36,000 bases of DNA from positions 26,728,380-26,764,379 of the forward strand of contig NC_135551.1 of NCBI RefSeq assembly GCF_964340395.1, given 5' to 3'. Source of the DNA: Glandiceps talaboti. Taxonomy: Eukaryota > Hemichordata > Enteropneusta > Spengelidae. Numbering within the stretch: position 1 is the first letter of the stretch; each line of letters starts with the position of its first letter. Positions 1 through 13,555 of the stretch are shown in pieces. The notes beneath the pieces were generated by a model. It saw only the letters and a program-made list of their open reading frames with translations. It had not been told where the DNA came from and made no database searches. Both the position numbers and the translations under genes were made by a program.

Positions 1-319
1 ATAAAGAAAGTTCATAAAATTGAGGTCAGTTCATGTCGATAAGTAAGTGGCTATGTTTTCCACCCTGTGTTCATGTGCTAACTGCAGACCTAACAAAGAA
101 AAAAAAAGTTTTATTTTCAGTACAGAAACAGATTGATAGATATGGGTGAATGATGTTACTCTGTCTAATAAGTTATTTTACCCTCAGTTTCCTCCAATTT
201 TAAAGAATGACTTTGACTGATAATTGTTTGTCTTAAATGTCAAAACATCCTAACTAAGGAAAATATATAATTAACAAATAATGTCAGTATTTGAGAAAAA
301 ATATGAGTTTCCAACTTAC

Positions 320-500
320 CTGGGTTGCCAGGCATACCGTGATTTCCATAGGAACATCTCTGGCATCCATTTTGCTCGGATTGAGATGTGGGTGTACAAG
401 TGCTGTTGTCGTCTTCCTGTGTAAAAGCCAGTGAAAGTTGAAGTATAACAATAACACATTGTAGTAAAATAAACTGATATGAACCACCGTAACGCTTCAT
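320..500 (-). CDS. First coding exon of a secreted collagen-like (C1q/collectin-type) protein
   Basis: The ATG at 500 opens a 60-codon reading frame. It begins with a basic residue pair and a strong hydrophobic stretch (FILLQCVIVILQLSLAF, residues 10-26), read as a signal peptide. A short acidic segment with an N-glycosylation sequon (NST) and three cysteines follows, then Gly-X-Y triplets (GNHGMPGNPG). The exon ends at 320 in a consensus donor (G|GTAAGT) that splits a glycine codon in phase 1, as is common for collagen-coding exons. The rest of the protein lies below position 1 on the - strand. Short secreted collagen-like starts of this kind are typical of C1q-domain, C1q/TNF-related and collectin proteins, but the C-terminal head is not visible, so the family is inferred. 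The exon sits in an ATM intron in antisense, because the ATM exon at 1393 begins with a split codon and must have upstream exons. Confidence 0.72.
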
Positions 501-1392
501 GATGTCTCAGAAATTAACTGGAATTCACGAGGAATATTCAAGATACAATTTTAGCTTGTGGTTTTGAGAGAGCATATGAATGGACTACTGTAACAGTACA
601 GTGAGTAGTTCTTTTCTACAGGTCCCTGCTTTGTTTTATTTATTTCCCTGAGATTGTTTACAGAAATGTAAAAGCTGTTTTTGTAAACTAAGGCTCTAGA
701 GTGTATACATTAGCTGTCACCATTTACATTAGAAACCAGGGAACTACAAGTAAAATATACACGAGAGTTAAAAGATATACACCAGATATCATGAAGGACA
801 TTGGTGATATTTCAAGAACAGCTGTAAAAGTAATCTAAAACTACATATGAAACTTTCTTTGTCAAACTTTGGCGGGTGTTTAGGATGTTGGCATCATTGC
901 ATTATTGTGTTGTAACTGATTTTGATAGGTGTTGATAATGAATGTTGTGTCTGTGTCTGTCTCTGTCTCTGTCTGAACATTCATCAATTCAGAATTTGGC
1001 TTGTTATACATTTCTGCCCTTTCTGTTAATGTAGTGGTTAAGATTATTGGAGTGTTTATTTTTCCATCCCTGGGTATTGTGAACAAATGGATAATTCTAG
1101 TATGTATGCTACATGTGTTTACTTCTATCAGTGATACTGTAACAGGAGCTTTGTGTTCCCTACAGATTGTCAATGAATGAATGAACAAACGAATGAATGA
1201 ATGAAAAAATGAACGAACGAACAAACAAATGAACGAATGAATGTGTGATTGATTTAATTGGTTGATTGATTAATTGATTGGTTGATTGATGGATTGATTT
1301 ATTGATTGATTGATTGATCTCCCTCTTCATCTCCCCTTTATTTGTTCTTTTATGAAATATCAAGCCATCTTTATATATTCACTTCTTTTCAG
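501..1392. other. Upstream region of the collagen-like gene and ATM intron end
   Basis: No coding sequence is recognisable. It should hold the 5' end of the - strand collagen-like gene (ATG at 500) and ends with the polypyrimidine tract and AG (1391-1392) of the next ATM exon. A degenerate GAAT/GATT repeat occupies about 1170-1319. Confidence 0.5.
1170..1319. repeat. Degenerate tetranucleotide repeat (GAAT then GATT/GGTT)
   Basis: A run of GAAT/GAAC units changes near 1250 into GATT/GGTT units. It explains the serine- and isoleucine-rich open frames on the - strand here, which are not genes. Confidence 0.85.
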
Positions 1393-1565
1393 CCAACCAA
1401 AGTTTGTTGAACCCAGAGCAGCTGACAGAACAGCAGCAACTATGCATAGAATGTATTGGTTTATTGTGTACTTGGTGTGTTAGTGCTAGAAGTGACAAAT
1501 ATTCTTGTAGTCAAGTAGATCCACACACAGTGAAAAACCAATTACTAGACTTTCTGGATGAGGAG
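1393..1565 (+). CDS. ATM: ATM exon 1 of window
   Basis: The acceptor TTTTCAG ends at 1392 and the donor GAG|GTAAGAG follows 1565. The exon enters with two bases of a split codon and leaves in phase 0. It encodes a helical HEAT-type segment ([19 protein letters not shown] and following). Because it enters mid-codon it is an internal exon, so ATM continues upstream of this window. Confidence 0.85.
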
Positions 1566-4500
1566 GTAAGAGATTGTCAGCAAACCTGTTCTCCCCATCC
1601 ATTTCTCTTTCCTCCAGTGATGAGATGCATAGCATCATTATGATGTCTTTTCATTCAAAGATAGGGCAAAGCTGAAGAACACTGAACCCAATACACACAT
1701 CTTGTATGTTGTGTACCCATTGTGTATTCATCAATCCAAACTAAGTGCAGGAGAAAAAAAAATAGAAAAAAAAGTGCAGGAGACAAATAACATATAAGGG
1801 TGAAGGGATGTTAAGAGTACATGACGTTTCATTTGATAAAATTATTCTCATATGCACACAAAGTGGTAATCCCATGGGAAGTTGGGCACAGTGTTTTTCA
1901 GGTGCATTCTGATTAGCAAGTTTAAGAATAATTGATTGCAAGTGAGAAACAAGTGAGAAAAATTAGGAAGTGTTTCCACTATTGCCACATAGTCTTAATG
2001 GTTAAATAGTGATGTTTAGGCATGCCAAAGATACTATATAGACTAGTTCTAAGTCAACAATTTTTCAGCAGTCTTCTTCTCATCCGATTTGCATAATCAC
2101 ATCTCACAAATTGTGAGATTTTGCATGATCTTTAATATGGGGAGTCGGATGCCAGAAATCTAAGCTATTTATAGGCGAGATGATAAGGGGATCCCAACAG
2201 ATGTTACTTCAAAGGATGTTTAGCAGTTGCATGACATTGTATTTGCTTACAGTTGTTAATTCAACCAAAAATGTTGTTTTTCTCTCATGGAAATCATGTT
2301 TTGTAACATTTCCAAACTCAAGAGTATAAATAAATACACAGGTAGTTTACCATGCCCTCCCATAGGCATGTGACGAAAACTACATTTGATTCATTGAACT
2401 GTATACAATAACATCAGACAAAGGCTGAGTGATTTAGAATACTCAGTAAATTTTTACATGCTGAGGTTGGAACTACTACCAAAAAAGTTCTAAATTCAGT
2501 CTTGAGAGTTAGATAACTATTTGTAGAGGAGTGTTGTAGTATCTGTATTCTTTTCATAAGGCCTTTATTACTTTCCTTTCCAGGATTTTGATGTAACCAA
2601 ACCTTTTCACCTACAGAAGGTAAGTATTATCCCTTATATTGTCTTGCATATCAAAATATTTATTTGACATTTTAAGTTCACTTTATGACTACTTCTGATC
2701 GTTGTTACAAGATATATTTTAAAATATATGATACTGTGATAAGAATTGTCAAACACACAATGCAAAATAAAAACTATAGCAAGATGTTGGGTGGTAAATT
2801 CTTACATAAGGACACAAATCGAGCTACTGTTATGGAGTACGGTAATTTAATACTAACAAAAAACATGGTTTATAACAGAGGAAGGTCAATATAGAAAGAT
2901 AATGATGCAACCACTAGATGTTATTCCCCAATATTTTTCTTCGTTCAGCCAAGGAAAATATGAGTGACCTAAGGGGCCTTTTGTTACTACACGTTGCCAG
3001 ACGAGTAGTGACATATTGACAACCCTTCAGGTCAGGAGTATTTTCCAACAGAATGAATGAAGAAAAATATTGGAGAATAACATATTAAGTATACCAGTGC
3101 CAGTAATATCAAAGAAAAATGACGGAAAGTATTGGTGATTTTGAATGTTTTGAATCATATTACAAACACTGCAGAACCAGTGACATAGACATGCGTTGCC
3201 GTGACGTAGAACGATCGGAGTATATAGTCCATAATTTTTGTTCAACTTGGCTTGTGCATGGTATTAATGGTCTATGTCTCTGATTGTTGCAACCATGTAC
3301 AGTCTGTTGGATATTGATTGTGTACCATAGAAGTTAGATTGTCAAGTATTGTCATGAGATTCTTGAATTCTGTATACCTAGCTCTTTTTAGTCAAGTATT
3401 TTTACACCACTGCTTGGACTTGAACCCTTTGGATCTGAGTTTAATAGTTCAGTTCTTTCTACCCACTATATTGTGAAGCGATTTGTGCTGTTACTCGTAT
3501 TTTTTATTGGCCTATACTTGAAATGAAAAGTTAACCAAGTTTTTTGTCTTTTTGTTGATATATATATAAGTCACATATTTAGATACCTTCTTGTTAGTTT
3601 GGAATACACCTTCACAAAATCTATTGGTTTGTATATCTCGACTTATGTTCCGTTATTGTAAAGTCTAAACACAACACACTGAATGTATTAGACAACCAAT
3701 GTCTTCAGTGTCTTCACTACAGCTTAGATCCTGTTGACATCTCTGGAACTTTCTTGAAAGTGATATAATGAACAAGATCAAGAGTTGTCAAGCCAGGATG
3801 TTTTTTGAGCATATGAAGCACTGCTGTGTTATCGTCACGGGTTTCAAAGCACATCTCATTGTAGCCATACTCAGGGAGTTGTGACATCATATGTGCCTGC
3901 CGACTCTGTGCAAACTGTTTATTTCTAAACTCTGGTTTAGTATAGGCAAAACCAGGACTACCAATTTCATGTAACATGTTCCATGACACTGGTTCTGCTT
4001 GGTTTGGGGCATATATTGCAAATGATGGAAATTCCTTAATCATTTTCCTCACAAGTTGCTCAGAGACTGGTGAACAATACGGAGTTGTAGATACGAGAAG
4101 CTTTGCATGCTCAGGTTGAAGCGGTGCCACGGTATAACCCTCTGGAAGTACTGGCGCTTGCTGTTTGTAACTTGCTAAAGTTTCTTTGCCCAGAGTAGTC
4201 ATAAGTAATCTATACGTGAACTTTTGAACCATCTTAAATCCATGGTTGTTCATGAACTGGGTGATGGTTTTCAGGAATTTATCATTCAAATTCAGGAAGA
4301 ATACAGTGTCCGGATCATAGAAACCATCCAGGCGACACTCAGTAAGTCTGACTTTGTTCAACATGGATATCAGTTTCTCCTCATCTTCACTGTACAGGTA
4401 CCAGCCACCAATGTCACTATTGTCAGACATCACATTGGGACCATGACAGAGCACAGTTGTACAGTCCTTCACACTGCCATCTACAAATATCTGCATTTTA

Positions 4501-7500
4501 TCCCACTTCCTGTCGATCACATTTCTCACAAGGTTGTGTATAGCTATGGATTCTGGCTTCCTATCTCTAAGATGATGCAGTAAAATTTGTAAGGCTTCTG
4601 GGTCTTTAGAAATATCCATAGTTGATGACACAATACTGAACCGCAATAATGGCTGGCAAAGATTGAGAGAGGTTAGACTCTATGCCTATGAAATTAGGAA
4701 CAGTGTCATTAAGGTCATAGCATGATCAAAGGTCTTAGGTTGACCTCAGACTTTGGTATTGCTGCTTTGTGATTGGTCAAATTGTTGTATGACCCAAATC
4801 ATGACCTCTCATTTAATATTAATGAGCACTACCACATAAAGGGATCAGGGAGAGTGCTATTACAGCCAATCAAACATAGCTACCCTGTAAAAGTTGTCAA
4901 CATGATCACAATGTCAGCCATCAAATGCTGATTTATGTACAAGTAATTGACGAGAGTATCACTGTAGCAACAATTGTTCTTTCCTCAGAAACAGAAACTA
5001 TTCTGCCTGTTTGATTTTAATTAACATAAATAACCTCTGTCTGAACTTCAAGTCACAAGTTCAAAATGAGGCCTAAATCTTTTGATCTAGCAGGCACAGA
5101 CTCTCAGAGTACATGTACCGGTAGTACAGACATCATATTTGTTCATATTTATTTCACCAGGAAATAGTAAAAAAAAAAAAACATTTAACAAAATATATAA
5201 ATTAAATAAAAAAATATTCAATCAAATACATCTGATCCATGGACCTGGTGGGAGTCATGGAAATAGTTCTCCAGAACTAGTCTAGCCCACAACCCTTACA
5301 GAAAGAGTTAAATAAAAAAAATACTGGGTGAAACTCGGGTAGCAGAAAAATAAAAAAACAAAATGTGATAAGAATAATTGTCAAGATATTGCTTTACATG
5401 AACGAATAAATAAGATTTACAACAACAAAAAACAGCAGGATAAAAAAAACAACAACAAAAAAACTTATTGATTCAGAAGTAAGGCTTGTTTGAATGAATG
5501 AATGTCTGTAAGTTATGTTGTTTATGTAGTCTGGGAGTGAATTCCAGTGTGTTACAGGTGACAAAAAGTCTAGAAAGAAGTTCTGAAAATAAAACAACAC
5601 CATGTTTTCCCATAAAGCTTCTTGAATCAATTTTTCAACCAACCTTCTTATAAGCCATGTAGAAAGGAAAATTAAAAAAACAGTAAGTTACACCTGTTAT
5701 AATTCTACAAAAGGGTAACGATTTTTTTTAGAAATGTAAATGTTAAGACTGACTACCCAAGTGATTACTTACTTGATGTACTTGAAAAGTATGTTATTCT
5801 CAGATTTTAAATTTTTAAGCATATATTCTTTATTTATTCAAATGTTTACATGTATTTGTATTTTTCATTTAGTTTGCATATTCCATACTTTGGTTGTGTT
5901 CACTCTTTTATCGCTAATGTCATGTATTTAATTTTCTAGTTTGTATCAGTAAGTGAAGGACTCCTGTTGGAAGAAAGCCATATGTCTGATGCCCATCTTG
6001 AAACAATTCTGTATAATTTACAAAAGTAAGTTATTTTACTAAAAATTTTATCATAAACAAAAATAATAATAATAATAATATAAATAAACCTTATTTAGAC
6101 TCGATAGCCTCATAGGTATAATGCCTTTTTTTCTGTTAGGGTTGAGGTATTATTATCCCTAGCAAAGACTTAAATCTATACCAGGTACCCAATTATACAG
6201 CTGGGTTATCTGAGGCACAATTGTGGATCAAATCTTGCCTGTGCCCAAGGATATTAGCCATTCACAAACAAATGGCAGCGACGTGACTTGGACTGGCAAC
6301 CTACAGATTCCAAGCTGGCCATACTGACTATTTGCCCATCATAACTCCATTAATACCCCCAACCCCCCAACCCCACCCAACCCTTCCCATGCAGCACTCC
6401 AAATAGGGAAGTGTAAATTACAGGATGCTGGCCTTCTATCCTAACAGGTACCCAATTATACAGCTGGGTTGACTAAAGCACAGGTGTGGTTCAAATCTTG
6501 CCCAGGGACTTTAGCTATTCAGAAACAAACGGCAGCGGTGGGACTTAAACTTGCAATCTGCAGATTCAGAGCCGCCCACTCTAACCATTCGCCCATCATA
6601 ACTCCACCAAAAGTGACATCATAGGTTTTCCAAAGTTCTGTCATGCTCAGTGACAGTCTCTGGTTTTACACAGAGAAACATGACAGTGAGAGTAAACTTA
6701 CTTTTGAAAAATTGCTATGAGGTATGGTCAACTTTTTTGGATGATACAAAGATATACAATGTTCTCTCCAAGCTTTATGTTTCAGATTTCCATCTGCATA
6801 TTAAAAACAGCGAAAAAATACAAGCTGTCTTACTTTCTTAGCTTAAATGTGTTGTCAGGCAAATTTTTCATAGCAAAAAAATTTTCACATTGATAAACTC
6901 TTTTCTCAAGTTATATAAATTCTCCAAAGTGTGGGAACTTTTCTTAAATACAAAATAAAGTTTCAAACAAACAAAATTGATCAACAATGAGCTATTATAA
7001 ACTTTGTGTTCAACATTTTTTTGCATGAATTTTTTTTTTTTTTTAAAAAAGCAATGGGATGAACTCAAAAACACAATCGTTTGAAAGTTAACTAGTATGC
7101 AGTATTTAATAGAGGGGACCACCTTTCCAGGAAATATAGAATATGAATGTTCCTGGGTTGACTCCTGAGTGCTTATTCCCTTCCATGTAGAACATCTCTC
7201 ATGATTATTCATCATTCAACCCATGCAGAGACCCACAGCAATTTGATCAACTTGATGTTTCTCTGAAATCGGAAGTAATTGTAGATGATGTAAAATCATG
7301 AAATGACTCCAGAACCCATAGTTCATGAAAGTATCTTTATTTCCTGGAGTACTGTTGCATTCCCATTTAAATATGTGTATTTCCATGTTTTCCATGAGTA
7401 TAATTCTTATTTTGTATTCCAGGAAAGTTGCATCCATCCACAGGAAAGATCAGGAAGTATGTTGTATGACCTTAAACTTGTTGACCAAGATTATTCCGTG

Positions 7501-10500
7501 CTTAGACTCTCAAGGAAACGGTGTATCTGAAGACTTGAATAGCGCAAGAGAGATTTCACTTTATCTTATGTCTGTTTTCTGGTAAGTGTCCATCACCAGA
7601 GTGTGAATACAATAGAGACAGTACAGACATTAGAGTTACCATGGTGAAGGACATGCATGATAAATATCTGAGCTAATGTAAATGTCATGCCCCCACCTCC
7701 TGAATGAAACACATACTACTAGTAACTCATAATGTGACATTTAGTCTAGCTGTAACTGACAGAAGTATTATGCTTTCAATCAGACAACCAACACATTCAC
7801 TCATTTGCTGAAAATTGTTAAAATACCAATATTAGACATTGTTCGTGTTGATTAGAGTTCTATTTAGTATTTTAACTATAAGTAGTATAGTATTCGGTTG
7901 AAATTGTGATTCATTGGGGTGCTGATATTTGGGTGCAGACCCAAAAAATCAATTTTGTACCACTCACTTGGCTTTGCAGTGTATGAAATGCAAATTTCAA
8001 CAAAATGATCAAACTGTATTGTGCAATTTGTGCCTATCGCTTAGTGTACATGTGTGATCAAACTACACTTTGTATATATGCATATATCTCTTATTAGTGC
8101 ATATATCTGGGTTTACAGTGTGTGAAATCCCAATTTCAACAAAGTAATCACACTATACTGTATACATCTCTTGGTGTGTGTACCTGACTGTGTAGTGTTA
8201 TTCTCATGACTTCCATTTCTACTCATGATGAGATCTAAACAGGAAGTGGGTGCAACCTAATCAGTGTTGTTGTTTTTTAAAGGAAACTTCAAGTTGAAGG
8301 TCAGTATAGTACATCAGTAAGGCAAGCCTTGGCATTGTGCATGCAGGCATTCATACAAGTCGACCCAGAAGAACAGTGGGCAATCATGAAACAGACAAGC
8401 AAACAGAGAGGTGATGGGGACCATACTCCAATGCCATCATTGGTTGAACAGTTTCCAGATCTCCTTAAAGACAAGAGTCATGGTATACGTATGCATGTAG
8501 CTGAAAGTGTTACTTGGTAGGTTTTAAGATTTTTACAGCAAACAAACCAACCGACTGATGGAAATTACCAACAAACAAACAGATTAATAGATATACAAAT
8601 TTCAAATGGTAAAACGTTACAATAGTTCAGACAACAAAAAACCTGCAACAGCTGTCACTTAACAGGCATGAAGGGATGGAAATATTTAGTCCTGGTAACT
8701 TTACAACGCCCTCCTGTGGTCATATGAAAAGACTATATATGTCATTGAACTGTATAGTATATACAACAACTGAGGAAGGCAATATAAATTATTTAGCCGA
8801 AATACGCTAGGCAAATTATTTATACTCTGAACAATAAATTTAAACAAATTTGAAAATAAAATATTAAATGCTTATATTGATAGACGATAACCCCATATTT
8901 CAGCCAAAAAGTGGTTTCTTGTTTTAATATGAAAAAATAGAAGTCTGAAATGTTTGACTGAGGAAAATAATTCTTTCTTGGTGAAATTTATGGAAGACAA
9001 GTATATTTCAGTGAGAGCTCTGACTAATGGTACACCTCATAGGAGATTTCTTCTTAGCTTGCAAATACTATTAAACAATGTATCAAGATCAGTGAGATGG
9101 ATCACAAGGTTTCATGTTGAGATAGACACAATAAAGATAACACACAAATATCCCTTACAGTGTCTGCTCTGTAGACACAATAAAGATAACACACAAACAC
9201 ATCCCTTATACAGTGTCTGCTCTGTATTTTGGTAGTGACAATAAAAACAAAATGCCAATGTAACAAAATACAGAGCAGACACTGTGTAAGGGGTGTTTGT
9301 GTGTTATCTTTATTGTGTCTATTTAACATGAAATCTTGTGATCAATCTCACTGATCTTGATACATAGTTTAATAGTATTCACAAGCTAAGATGAAATCTC
9401 CTGTAGTTAAAAATTTTCCTCCTTGCTGAGAAATCATGGTTGTTAGACCAGTGCCTTTTTAGAGATTTACTACATGAGTTTGAGTTTCTACTAAAATGAT
9501 TTGTAGAGATGGTATAATGTAATGTACTGTGATTTTTCCTGTAGCTTGTTTACAAGACAACAAAGTAACGTATCTAAGACAGTGTCAACTGATTCACCAA
9601 CTAATGGAGTCAAAGCAGTGTCAACTGACAAACAAGATAAAGCATTTAATCAAGTCCTTGTAAGAGTTCAGGAAGCAGCTAATGTACCTGTAATTATATT
9701 TTGATCATTTCTTTCTGATTACATTGCAAATTTATTGTCAGGACAAAAAATTTTTGAAAATCAAAAATTTATGTCGTATATGATGTCTTTTTTTTTACTC
9801 ATATCTGAATATCTGGTTGCTAGACATAATTCACAATGTTTTATAATTGCTGGTACAGGAATAATATGAGAACATTATAAACACCATAAAATTACAGATG
9901 TCATTTATGAAACATACTGACTATATATATTAAGGAGAGAGGTTTCTTTACAAATCCATATCTTGAGAATCATTTCATAGCCTCTATCATCCCCCGCTGC
10001 TTTTCCTTTATGATTCTTTCTCAGTGTATAATTTTTAACTCGTAGGTTACTAAGGCATCCATCTTTTAACTCTAAATTGTTATATTTACACTATAGAATA
10101 GACTGGCACCAGAAGAGCATACAGATGAATGGAATAACAGAGCTTCAAGTCTATTAAAAACACTTATAAGTATAGCATGCTGTAGTGCAGTCTGTGAAAA
10201 ACGGTGTGTCTTTGCACTCATACAGGCAATTAAAGAAAACAACATTGACATTAATGTCATGAACAAGGTATGCATTCATATTTGTCTGTTTTGTTTTGTT
10301 TTGTTTTGTTTTTGAAAAAAATTCAATGATAGCTGAAGGACTGTTTGTGTGACCATAGGTTGATTAGGTGAATTTGATAAATGTACAATGTAGTTCTATG
10401 GTTTTCAGCATAGACGATATGAAGGGGTGTGTCTGTGTGTATCTGATTATGTGTTTGTCTGTGTACGTCTGTGCATGTGTGTGTGTGTGTATGTATGTAT

Positions 10501-10526
10501 GTGTGTGTGTGCATGTGCATGTGTGT

Positions 10527-10598
<72 letters not shown>

Positions 10599-12741
10599 CA
10601 TGTGAAATAAAATGTGTAATATCATGTTTCTATTATTACATTCCTGCTACATATGTAGGTCCTTGGACAGATGACATCACACTTGAAATATCCCACAATT
10701 CAAAGTTTTCTGGAATCTCATCTTGGTTACATCATAGCTAACTGGTTAGAGGTTGGTTACTCACTACAATCAATACCATATCAATTATTTAGTTGTAAAA
10801 CAAGACTACAATTCTACAAGTAAGTTGTCATCTTAAAATGATGTTCACTTTTATGTTCATTGATCGATGCATGTAGCCAGGGTAGATCATCCTTGTGGCC
10901 CACAGCCTCTTTAAAGGCACTGTTCAAGACACTGCTTCAACAGAAATATGTGCTCTGGCCTGCGAGAACGGGGTAGATTACCTTAACATACACATACTGT
11001 CTTGCAATGGAGATGTTGCTGGTTTCAAGATGTATCACATATCTCTTGATACAATGCCATGTATTATGTCCATACAGTGGAGTTTGCATGTGTTACTATA
11101 AGGGAATGGTTGTCACCTGACTGTACCCTTTTGTTTACCTTCTCTGTCATTGATGGCGTGTAGTCTTTGTGCTATAAAATCACTAACAATTAAAAACGTC
11201 ATTATGTCTTTCCATTGCTTAATGATAAAAATGATATTCGATATATGATAAAGACAAAATCAACATAGAAGTATAAACCACAGAGCAACATTGTCTCACA
11301 CGAGGCTCACACAGTGCATCTTGGAACCAGAAAATCAACTTGTCTATTGTTTCAGTAAAGAATATCCTGCCTCCGGATGGTGTGTTTGCTCACCTGATGT
11401 GAGACCACTTTCAATTCTATTGATAATATTTACTAGGTACATTGTGTAGGACTGTATGATATCAAGATTGAAATTATATATTAATAATTTATTTTTAAAA
11501 TGTCTGAAATACTTATCATCTTGTTCAACCTGTAGACAGTACTACAAGACATTGGTTCCATACCTGGTGATCGGTAGTAAACTGGAAACTGTGCAATCTC
11601 TAGGTCATGAGTTACAGAAAGACTGGAAAGACCTACTGATTGAGTGCTTCCCTCAGATTATTATACATATCATACCAACATTTGCATATGAGAAAGAAGC
11701 AGAACCAGCAACTGAACAACAACAGAGGAGAAAAACAAATGCCAGTCAAGTCCTCAATAAAATTCAACAAATTCTCACTCAACAGGTAAAGTTACAAATG
11801 CCAGTCAAGTCCTCAATAAAATACAACAAATTCTCACTCAACAGGTAAAGTCACAAATGCCAGTCAAGTCCTCAATAAAATACAACAAATTCTCACTCAA
11901 CAGGTAAAGTTACAAATGCCAGTCAAGTCCTCAATAAAATACAACAAATTCTCACTCAACAGGTAAAGTCACAAATGCCAGTCAAGTCCTCAATAAAATA
12001 CAACAAATTCTCACTCAACAGGTAAAGTTACAAATGCCAGTCAAGTCCTCAATAAAATACAACAAATTCTCACTCAACAGGTAAAGTCACAAATGCCAGT
12101 CAAGTCCTCAATAAAATACAACAAATTCTCACTCAACAGGTAAAGTCACAAATGCCAGACTGAGTCAAGTCCTCAATTAAATTCAACAAATTAAAGATTT
12201 TGTGAAAATACAATCCATCTTAGGAATGCCTGAGATAAGAGATACTGACATCTACTTTTGAAAACTGACTATATCAAGCATTTGATTCTGAGCACGAGTG
12301 GTATCTTATGCCTACATGTTCCAAACTGCACAATTCAGTTACAGAAATATTTGTGTGTAATTCATGTCTGACTTATTTCACACATTACTTTGTATCTTTG
12401 CAGGTGATGGAGAAGCTAATACAGAGTAATCTAGATGAGATAGTAGTAGAGTTATTGATGACACTACATGAACCTTACTCTGAGGACAGTGATATAGGAC
12501 AGTTTGCTAAGTAAGTTATTCATACAGAGTCTGTAAATTTTCACCTATAACGTTTGTCAAACTTCATACTACAATGTATGTGAAATTGCAGGCAGGCAAT
12601 CCAATGCCCAGAGGTTTATATGCAATTTGCATTTCTAGAGTTTGACAGACATAATTTCACAAGTAGCCTAGCTATAACATTGTCATCTTTAAATAGTTGA
12701 TAACAATGGTTACCCATAAACCTCACATACTCATGTCTACC

Positions 12742-12800
<59 letters not shown>

Positions 12801-12816
12801 GCACACACACACACAC

Positions 12817-12886
<70 letters not shown>

Positions 12887-13349
12887 AACCACGCCACCCC
12901 ACACCACACACACCCAAAGTACATGTATACATATACACACATACATGGTTACATGAGACATTTGGAACATAACTCAAAACACCAAAGGCACAAATTCTTT
13001 TGTGGGTCAATAGTCATTGGTTGCACCTGTACCCAGGATCATGCTATCTTCATGACACTTACACAGTAGTAAAACTTAAAAATATTCACATAGCTAACTG
13101 TCTTAGACAGTCTAGTAATCAGAACTGTTTTATACTATTGAGGCACTATATGTTCTTGTCCATATTACAGAGACACTGATCCCCATCCCAATCCACCATA
13201 CTTTACATCCTACACTATCAAAGCTACATTGGATTATTTGACGGGATGTCACCATGGTAACAAATCATTGGTGTCATTGCTGTCAAAAACTCAGGTTAGT
13301 GTGAGTGTGTATATGTGTGTGTGTGTCTGTGTGTCTGTGTGTGTGTGTG

Positions 13350-13381
<32 letters not shown>

Positions 13382-13498
13382 GATTTGTGTATGTGTGTGT
13401 ACATGTGCATGTGTGTGGATGTGTGTGTGCATGCATGTGCATGTGTGTGTCATTATGTATGTGTATACATAAGTATGTATGTCTAATCTGTCTGTGTG

Positions 13499-13555
<57 letters not shown>

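Larger units (their letters stand above)
6026..7422 (+). other. ATM intron with two SINE-like copies
   Basis: It holds two related SINE-like units (6181-6355 and 6446-6608) and a C-rich stretch at 6355-6385. The remaining open frames show no family resemblance. Confidence 0.5.

Noticed and set aside
4224-4583. 119-codon + strand open frame
   Set aside because: It is the antisense shadow of the GLYAT-like coding region.
6535-6600. tRNA gene on the - strand
   Set aside because: Boxes A and B are present, but the remainder does not form a cloverleaf and the unit is repeated nearby with a SINE body.
8954-9235. 93-codon open frame as an extra ATM exon
   Set aside because: It overlaps a foldback arm, and the flanking ATM exons already join in phase and match the family without it.
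10323-10741. Long open frames rich in His-Thr or Cys-Val
   Set aside because: They are translations of TG/AC repeats. The same applies to frames at 12616-13010, 13229-13688, 16647-16940, 23171-23494 and 34304-34628.
11737-12195. CRISPR-like array of regular repeats
   Set aside because: Units are contiguous with no unique spacers, and the context is a spliced animal gene; this is a minisatellite. The same holds for the arrays at 26060 and 31227.
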